64,000 nucleotides of DNA from NCBI RefSeq assembly GCF_002887815.1, contig NZ_PDHO01000009.1:62001-126000 (forward strand), given 5' to 3'. Below the pieces are notes generated by a model. It did no database searches. It worked only from the letters and a program-made list of their open reading frames with translations, and had not been told where the DNA came from. Below are positions 58,659-64,000 of the stretch, in pieces; the stretch's first letter is position 1; every line of letters begins with the position of its first letter. This DNA comes from Mycobacterium sp. ENV421. Lineage in GTDB: Bacteria > Actinomycetota > Actinomycetes > Mycobacteriales > Mycobacteriaceae. The translations under genes and the position numbers were made by a program.

Positions 58659-59510
58659 ATGACACGTTTTGGGTTGGCCGGCTATCAGGTCCACCGCGTC
58701 GGATTCGGTGCGATGCAGCTGCCCGGTCCCGGCGTATTCGGGCCGCCCAAGGATCGCGAGCAGGCGCTGGCGGTGCTGCGCCGCGCCGTGGACGCCGGTG
58801 TCGATCACATCGACACCTCGCAGTTCTACGGGCCCGATGTGGCCAACGAGCTGATCCGCGAGGCGCTGCACCCGTATCCCGACAATCTCGCGCTGGTGAG
58901 CAAGGTGGGCGCACGGCGCGACGATCAGGGGGCGTGGCTTCCCGACGCCGAGCCGCACCGGTTGCGCGCCGCCATCGAGGAGAATCTGCGCACCCTCGGT
59001 GTCGAGCGGCTGGCCGCGGTCAACCTGCGGGTGATGGAGTCAGAACCCGATGCGCTGTTCACCGATCAGCTCGGTGCGATGATCACCGCCCGCGACGACG
59101 GGCTGATCGCCGGTGTCGGACTGAGCAACGTCACTCACGAGCAGCTGCTGCACGCGCTGGAACTCACCGATGTCGTGTGCGTCCAGAATCCGTTCAATCT
59201 GGTGGACCGGTCCTCGCAGCCCGTACTCGACGAATGCGTGGCCCGAGGCATCGCGTTCGTCCCGTTCTTTCCACTCGGCTCGGCGTTCCACGAGGTGAAT
59301 CCGGTGCTGTCGCATCCCCTCGTCACCGGCGCGGCTGAACGGCTCGGTCGCACGCCCGCGCAGATCGCACTGGCGTGGACACTGGGCATCGCCGACAACG
59401 TGCTGCTCATTCCCGGCACGTCCTCGCTGGACCACCTGGAGGAGAACCTCGCCGTCGCCGGTATCGAACTCGACGAGCAGACCCAGCGAGAGCTGACCGC
59501 TGTCGCGTGA
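58659..59510 (+). CDS. Aldo/keto reductase, pyridoxal reductase (PdxI/YdbC)-like
   Basis: 283 residues from ATG 58659, with GGAGG seven bases upstream. Barrel motifs: HIDTSQFYGPDVANELIREA (catalytic Asp/Tyr), LVSKVG (Lys), and AAVNLRVME where most aldo/keto reductases have the catalytic His, LSNVTHEQLL and LLIPGTSSLDHLEENL. The missing His and the NLRVM motif are as I remember them in E. coli YdbC/PdxI, an NADPH pyridoxal reductase. It is probably derepressed through the MarR operator. Confidence 0.85.
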   Translation: MTRFGLAGYQVHRVGFGAMQLPGPGVFGPPKDREQALAVLRRAVDAGVDHIDTSQFYGPDVANELIREALHPYPDNLALVSKVGARRDDQGAWLPDAEPHRLRAAIEENLRTLGVERLAAVNLRVMESEPDALFTDQLGAMITARDDGLIAGVGLSNVTHEQLLHALELTDVVCVQNPFNLVDRSSQPVLDECVARGIAFVPFFPLGSAFHEVNPVLSHPLVTGAAERLGRTPAQIALAWTLGIADNVLLIPGTSSLDHLEENLAVAGIELDEQTQRELTAVA

Positions 59511-60725
59511 CTACTTGAGTTCGGTCGAGGACAGTCCGAGCAGTCGGCGGGCGACCACCAGCTGTTGGATCTGCTGCGTGCCCTCGAAGATGTCCAGGAT
59601 CTTCGAATCGCGAGCCCACTTCTCCAGCAGCGTCTGCTCGGAATAGCCTGCCGTCCCGGCTAATTCGACAGCTTTGAGAGTGATGTCGCTGGCGACGCGG
59701 GCGGCCTTGGCCTTGCCCATGGACGCTTCCTTGGAGTTCGGGATCGCATTGTCGGCTTGCCACGCCGAGCGCACGGTCAACAGGTAACCGGCCTCCCAGT
59801 CGGCTTCCATGCGAAGGAATTCCGCAGCGGCGGCACTCTGGGCGTGGGCGGGCTTGTCGTAGGAGATCTCCACACCGGCCTCGGTCAGGATCGTGCGCAG
59901 TTCCTCGAGGGCGGCGCGGGCCACCCCGACCGCCATCGCGGCCACGATCGGCCGGGTGTTGTCGAAGGTCTCCATGACCCCGGCAAATCCCTTCTCCACC
60001 TCGATCTCCGGGCTCCCCAGCAGGTTCTCCTTGGGGATGCGCGCGTTCTCGAACCGGATGGCCGCGGTGTCGGAGGCCTTGATGCCGAGCTTGTGCTCGA
60101 GACGCTCGACGGTGACCCCAGGGTGCTCGCGCGGCACGATGAACGACTTGATCGCCGCCCGGCCCTTGGACTTGTCCAGCGTCGCCCACACCACGATGTG
60201 GGTGGCGCGGGAGCCGGCAGTGACGTAGATCTTCTCGCCGTTGATCACGTATTCGTCGCCGTCGAGCACCGCCGTCGTCGATACCGCCGCCGAGTCTGAA
60301 CCGAACGACGGCTCGGTGATCGCCATGGCGGCCCAGACGTTCTTGCCCAGCCGCTCCAACTGCTCGTCGGTGGCCACTCCGGAGATCGCGGCGTTGCCGA
60401 GGCCCTGGCGGGGCACCGACAAAAGCAGCGCGATGTCACCCCAGGAGATCTCGAGGGCATTGAGCAACGCGGACATGTTGCCGCCGTTGATGTTTCCCTT
60501 CGGGCCGTCGTCGCTGTCGCGGAATGCCTCCGTGCCCGCGAACGAGATCGTGTTGGCTTCGGAGATTCCCTCGAACAACGTCGCCAGGGTGTCCAATTCG
60601 ACGGGGTAGGCGTGTTCGGCGACGTCGTACTTGCGTGAGATCGGCCGCAACATCTCCGCGGCGCCCTGGTGCGCCTTCTCGATCACGGCTTCCAGCTTGC
60701 GCGGCAGTTCGAGATTGATTGCCAT
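59511..60725 (-). CDS. fadE23: Acyl-CoA dehydrogenase FadE23
   Basis: 404 residues. FAD domain: MAITEPSFGSDSAAVSTTAV, INGEKIYVTAGSRATHIVVW, HKLGIKASDTAAI; catalytic-base region LDIFEGTQQIQQL near the C-terminus. It lies 33 bases after fadE24. Adjacent mycobacterial fadE genes often encode the two subunits of one alpha2beta2 dehydrogenase, so partnership with FadE24 is likely. In M. tuberculosis the pair is known as isoniazid-inducible. It ends directly against the convergent aldo/keto reductase stop. Confidence 0.92.
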   Translation of the reverse strand: MAINLELPRKLEAVIEKAHQGAAEMLRPISRKYDVAEHAYPVELDTLATLFEGISEANTISFAGTEAFRDSDDGPKGNINGGNMSALLNALEISWGDIALLLSVPRQGLGNAAISGVATDEQLERLGKNVWAAMAITEPSFGSDSAAVSTTAVLDGDEYVINGEKIYVTAGSRATHIVVWATLDKSKGRAAIKSFIVPREHPGVTVERLEHKLGIKASDTAAIRFENARIPKENLLGSPEIEVEKGFAGVMETFDNTRPIVAAMAVGVARAALEELRTILTEAGVEISYDKPAHAQSAAAAEFLRMEADWEAGYLLTVRSAWQADNAIPNSKEASMGKAKAARVASDITLKAVELAGTAGYSEQTLLEKWARDSKILDIFEGTQQIQQLVVARRLLGLSSTELK

Positions 60726-60758
60726 GTCAGTCTTTTCCGTTCGTTGGCCGGTGGGCGG

Positions 60759-62141
60759 TTAGAGGACGACGACACCCTCGGCGACGCCGATGGCCCGCAG
60801 ATCGCGGTACCAGCGCTCCACCGGGTGCTCCTTGGTGAAGCCGTGGCCACCGAGTAGCTGCACCCCGTCCAGGCCGATCTGCATGCCCTTATCGGTGCCC
60901 AGCTTCTTGGCCAGTGCGGCCTCGCGGATGAACGGCAGGCCACGCTCGGCCCGGGCGGCGCCGCGCCAGGTGATCAACCGCAGGCCATCGAGCTCGATGG
61001 CGATGTTGGCGCACATGAACGCGACGGCCTGGCGGCGGGCGATCGGCTCGCCGAATGCCTCGCGCTCTTTGACGTAGGGGATGACATAGTCGAGCACCGC
61101 GTGTGAGGTGCCGACCGCCAGCGCTGCCCAGCCCAAGCGGGACAACGCGATTGCTTCGGAATAGTCCGCGTCGGACGCCCCGTCCTCGCCGAGGCGGGCC
61201 GACAGAGGCACCGACACCTTGTCCAATGCCACCCGGCCCAACGCCGCGGCCCGGATCCCCATGCTGGGGTCGGCGGTGACGGTCAGGCCGGCAGCCGAGG
61301 CCTCGACGATGAACAACGCCGGCTTGCCGTCGAGTTGTGCTGCCACGATGAACAATTCGGCATCGGCGGCGGCGGGAACCAGCGATTTCACGCCGTCGAG
61401 GCGGTAGCCGCTCGGAGTCCGTACCGCGGTGGTCTTCAGCGCGGTCGGATCGAAGAGGGCGTGCGGTTCGGCGATCGCCACGCAGGCCTGCGGCACGTTC
61501 GCGCCGGCGAATTCGCGGAGGTACGTGGCCTGCTGGTCGGCGCTGCCCCAGTGGGTCAGTGCCGAGGCCACGCCACCGGGCGCCAGGATCGGCAGCGCAA
61601 GGCCCATGTCGCCGTAGGCGAGTGCCTCGGCCACCAACGCGTTGGTGACGGTGGTGCGCTGCTCGGCGATGCCGTCGAAGTCTTCGGGGATGTTGATGGC
61701 CGTGATGCCGAGCTCGGCGGCTTTGGCGATCAGATCGGCGGGATACGTCGCGGCGTCGTCGGCGTCGTGAGCGGCCGGACGCAGAATTTCCTCGGCGAAC
61801 TCGTCGACCGTCGCGACGATCATCTTCTGGTCGTCGTCGGGGGTGAGGTCGAAATAGTCTGCGCCGCCGGGTCGCAGCCGGGCAGGCGCCTTACCGATGC
61901 TCTGGACCTTCTTGAACTGCCGGGTGGCCGCACCCGCGGTGGAGAACGCCTGCTTGACCCCGTATTTCAGGCCGCGGTTCAGCGGGTCGCGCAGGTGATA
62001 GCGGTCCAGGAAGTCCTGCCCCATCAGCGGGGTGACCAGCGCCAGGCCGATGTCGGTGAGGGAGCGCTTGTGTTTGTACTGCCCGATCGCGCTGTCGCGG
62101 GCGCGTGCGCTGGCGGATTTGGGGGGAAGGGTGTTGGTCAT
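60759..62141 (-). CDS. fadE24: Acyl-CoA dehydrogenase FadE24
   Basis: 460 residues, longer at the N-terminus than FadE23 by a 60-residue extension (KSASARARDSAIGQYKHK onward), as in M. tuberculosis FadE24. AIAEPHALFDP replaces the usual FAD-loop ITEPxxGSD, and the C-terminus ends abruptly at IGVAEGVVVL, keeping the Glu of the active-site motif. The altered flavin loop suggests it may be the structural or substrate-binding partner in a heteromer with FadE23. A palindrome overlaps the likely -10 element TAAGAT. Confidence 0.92.
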   Translation of the reverse strand: MTNTLPPKSASARARDSAIGQYKHKRSLTDIGLALVTPLMGQDFLDRYHLRDPLNRGLKYGVKQAFSTAGAATRQFKKVQSIGKAPARLRPGGADYFDLTPDDDQKMIVATVDEFAEEILRPAAHDADDAATYPADLIAKAAELGITAINIPEDFDGIAEQRTTVTNALVAEALAYGDMGLALPILAPGGVASALTHWGSADQQATYLREFAGANVPQACVAIAEPHALFDPTALKTTAVRTPSGYRLDGVKSLVPAAADAELFIVAAQLDGKPALFIVEASAAGLTVTADPSMGIRAAALGRVALDKVSVPLSARLGEDGASDADYSEAIALSRLGWAALAVGTSHAVLDYVIPYVKEREAFGEPIARRQAVAFMCANIAIELDGLRLITWRGAARAERGLPFIREAALAKKLGTDKGMQIGLDGVQLLGGHGFTKEHPVERWYRDLRAIGVAEGVVVL

Positions 62142-62191
62142 GGTGGCAGCCTCGTCGATGGTGGGCGTGCTGGTCTGATCTCGCTGGAGCC

Positions 62192-62213
62192 TATCTTACT
62201 CCAAAGTAAGGTA
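62192..62213. promoter_or_regulatory. Palindrome in the fadE24 promoter
   Basis: TATCTTACT and AGTAAGGTA, four bases apart, pair at 8 of 9 positions. The minus-strand sequence contains TAAGAT, a good -10 box, inside the repeat about 50 bases before the fadE24 start. Probably an operator for a TetR-type regulator not in this window. It also lies about 140 bases before the divergent P450. Confidence 0.5.
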
Positions 62214-62355
62214 GATACCGGAGCCCCCGCGAGCCGCGGCTTGTGTTGGGTCGGTCACACCGGCTCGAGATCGGGTAGCGCTCTACTCGCATACCTGGTT
62301 CAGCGGCGTTCGAGACTGGCGTTCGAGAGTTTTCGAGCACGTCTGGGGGGCAGAC

Positions 62356-63594
62356 ATGACCATCACAGTGGACGCGCCGCGGATGCCGAGTGTGTTCGAT
62401 GCCGGGTTGCCGTCGATCGACTACGACACCGAGACGGACCCCTACGAAGCGCTGGCGACGTTGCGGCGGGCACGCGAAAAGGCGCCGATCGCACTCGGCC
62501 CGCACGGCCCGGAATTCCTGGCCTACGACATCGTCCATGAAGCGCTGCGCGATCGGAGATTCGTTGTGCCACAAGGGATGTTCTTGGCGCCCCAAGGCAT
62601 AACCTCCGGTCCGCTGTGGGACAGAATGATTGCCACCATCATCAACATGGACGGTGACGAACACCATCGGCTGCGGCGCCTGGTGTGCAAGGCATTCACG
62701 CCGCGGGCGACCGACAGGCTGCGCGCCACGGTCACCGAGGTCATCAACGGACTGATCGACAACTGCTCTGCCGAGGGTCGATGTGACGTCGTCGCCGACA
62801 TCGCCCGGCACTACCCGATCCCGATCATCTGTGCCCTGCTCGGTGTTCCAGGTGGGGACTGGGAGCAGTTCGCGGCGTGGACCGACGAGTTCTTCAAGGC
62901 TTTCAGCTGGAACGTCGCCGAGAACGTGTCGTCGATCCTGGTCGCCTGGGAGGAACTGGACGACTACGTCGACGAGATGGTCGCCGAGCGGCGTCACAGG
63001 CTCGGCGATGACCTGGTGTCCGACCTAATCCGCGCCGAAGTCGAAGGTGACCGGCTCACCGGCGCCGAACTGCGCATGCTGGTGGCCGGGCTGTTGATGG
63101 CCGGGACCGACACCACCAGAAACCAGCTCGCAGCGTCGGTGTCGGTGTTGTGTGACCATCCCGAACAATGGGCCTTGCTGGCGCGGCAACCCGAGCTCGC
63201 CGCCCACGCGGTGGAGGAAACGATGCGCCACTCGCCGATCGTGTTCGGCACCTTGCGCACCGTGGTCGACGATGTCGAGGTAGCGGGATACGTCGTTCCG
63301 GCGGGCACCGTGGTCATTCTCAATTCCGCTGCCGCCAACCGGGATTCGAGTGTCTGCGAGGATCCGGATCGCCTGGACATCACCCGTGCCACGGTGCTGC
63401 CGATGCAGACCTTCGGCGGTGGTGTGCACTACTGCCTCGGGTCGAACCTGGCCCGCCTCGAGCTGACCGAGGCGCTGACCGTCATGTCCCGGCGCATGCC
63501 CAATATCCGGCGGACCGGGCCTGCCCCGTGGAAGCCGTTGGGTGGGCTCAGCGGACCCGCGACGCTGCCCGTCGAATTCAACGCCGGCTGCTAA
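62356..63594 (+). CDS. Cytochrome P450 (actinobacterial class I type)
   Basis: 412 residues, the common soluble CYP length. I-helix [13 protein letters not shown], ExxR in VEETMRHSP, meander and heme loop [15 protein letters not shown] with axial Cys360. The AGTDTT motif and N-terminus starting MTITVDAP are typical of mycobacterial sterol/fatty-acid CYPs. ATG 62356 follows GGGGGGC. Divergent from fadE24; its stop overlaps the hisN stop by four bases. Confidence 0.92.
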   Translation: MTITVDAPRMPSVFDAGLPSIDYDTETDPYEALATLRRAREKAPIALGPHGPEFLAYDIVHEALRDRRFVVPQGMFLAPQGITSGPLWDRMIATIINMDGDEHHRLRRLVCKAFTPRATDRLRATVTEVINGLIDNCSAEGRCDVVADIARHYPIPIICALLGVPGGDWEQFAAWTDEFFKAFSWNVAENVSSILVAWEELDDYVDEMVAERRHRLGDDLVSDLIRAEVEGDRLTGAELRMLVAGLLMAGTDTTRNQLAASVSVLCDHPEQWALLARQPELAAHAVEETMRHSPIVFGTLRTVVDDVEVAGYVVPAGTVVILNSAAANRDSSVCEDPDRLDITRATVLPMQTFGGGVHYCLGSNLARLELTEALTVMSRRMPNIRRTGPAPWKPLGGLSGPATLPVEFNAGC

Positions 63595-64000
63595 CGCCTG
63601 GCCAGACTCGCCAGGGTCGCGTCGTGCAGCAGGCCGTTGGTGGCCACGGCATGGCCGCCGTGCGGGCCGGGCTGTCCGTCGAGGTTGGTGAAGCGGCCGC
63701 CGGCCTCGCGGACCAGGATGTCCAGCGGCGCCAGGTCCCACAGCTTCACCTCGGGTTCGGCGGCGATATCGACGGCGCCCTCGGCGACCAGGCAGTAGGA
63801 GAAGAAGTCGCCGTAGCCGCGCACCCGCCATACGTCGTCGGTCAACCCGATGAACTGGTCCCGCAGCCCGATGTCGGCCCAACCGGACAGGCTGGAGAAT
63901 GACAGGCTGGCCGATCCCAGTTCGGCAACCCCGGAAACCGACAACGGCCGGGCCGGCCCGTCCCCGGTGTGCGCGAAGGCGCCCAGTCCCCGACCGGCCC
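63591..64000 (-). CDS. hisN: Inositol-monophosphatase-family histidinol-phosphatase HisN (5' truncated by window)
   Basis: The last 135 residues are visible; the frame stays open to position 64000. The C-terminal signature [22 protein letters not shown] contains the metal-binding Asp of this family, preceded by [21 protein letters not shown]. tuberculosis Rv3137 (HisN) sits near fadE24 in the same order, supporting histidinol-phosphate dephosphorylation in histidine synthesis. The other half lies outside the window. Confidence 0.87.
   Translation of the reverse strand, partial: AGRGLGAFAHTGDGPARPLSVSGVAELGSASLSFSSLSGWADIGLRDQFIGLTDDVWRVRGYGDFFSYCLVAEGAVDIAAEPEVKLWDLAPLDILVREAGGRFTNLDGQPGPHGGHAVATNGLLHDATLASLARR

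Overview
The window is high-GC actinobacterial chromosome, almost certainly from a non-tuberculous Mycobacterium/Mycolicibacterium. The signs are MmpL, antigen 85 and mycolic-acid cyclopropane synthase homologues, many FadE/EchA/CYP genes, short or ATGA-type gene overlaps, and a gene order matching M. tuberculosis Rv3137-Rv3171: hisN, fadE24-fadE23, fadB4, Rv3143, nuoA-N, a Rv3167c-like TetR, Rv3168, Rv3169, aofH and hpx. Here that backbone runs inverted and is interrupted by accessory modules. I see no tRNA, rRNA, insertion sequence, prophage or CRISPR array.

Layout. (1) Positions 1-10594 hold a nine-gene, tightly overlapping plus-strand operon: TPP enzyme, SRPBCC protein, KAS III-like enzyme, acyl carrier protein, fatty acyl-AMP ligase, MmpL exporter, two methyltransferases and a P450. 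It looks like a self-contained system for building and exporting an unusual acyl product, and its KAS III-like enzyme has Asn where the catalytic His should be. This is the best candidate for an undescribed system. (2) Positions 10.6-18.1 kb hold an AlaA/AspC-like aminotransferase, a small membrane protein, a Ser/Thr kinase with a possible leader ORF, a LuxR-type ATPase regulator, a STAS protein and two small secreted proteins, one with a 51-bp tandem repeat. (3) Positions 18.1-26.8 kb hold bluB, hpx-like, aofH, the Rv3169/Rv3168 homologues, a TetR with a predicted operator, an SDR, a DUF4344 lipoprotein and an enoyl-CoA hydratase.

(4) Positions 26.8-42.0 kb hold the complete 14-gene complex I operon nuoA-N on the minus strand, followed without a gap by the echA gene. 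(5) Positions 42.2-46.8 kb hold a degenerate response regulator (Rv3143-like) and a TetR-led acyl-CoA dehydrogenase / phosphotransferase / DUF6285 / SnoaL / YceI operon. (6) Positions 47.0-54.0 kb hold a cyclopropane-mycolate synthase homologue, a homogentisate-dioxygenase-like / hydrolase / CoA-transferase / HMG-CoA-lyase / S4 operon, an antigen 85 gene and a strong terminator. The promoters of the TetR at 46.8 kb and of the dioxygenase operon share nearly the same operator and the same -35/-10 layout, which suggests one regulon.

(7) Positions 54.0-64.0 kb hold fadB4, a PaiB-like FMN protein, a molybdopterin oxidoreductase, a MarR regulator that seems to start at ATT, a PdxI-like aldo/keto reductase, fadE23-fadE24, a P450 and the 3' part of hisN. 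The first and last genes run off the window.
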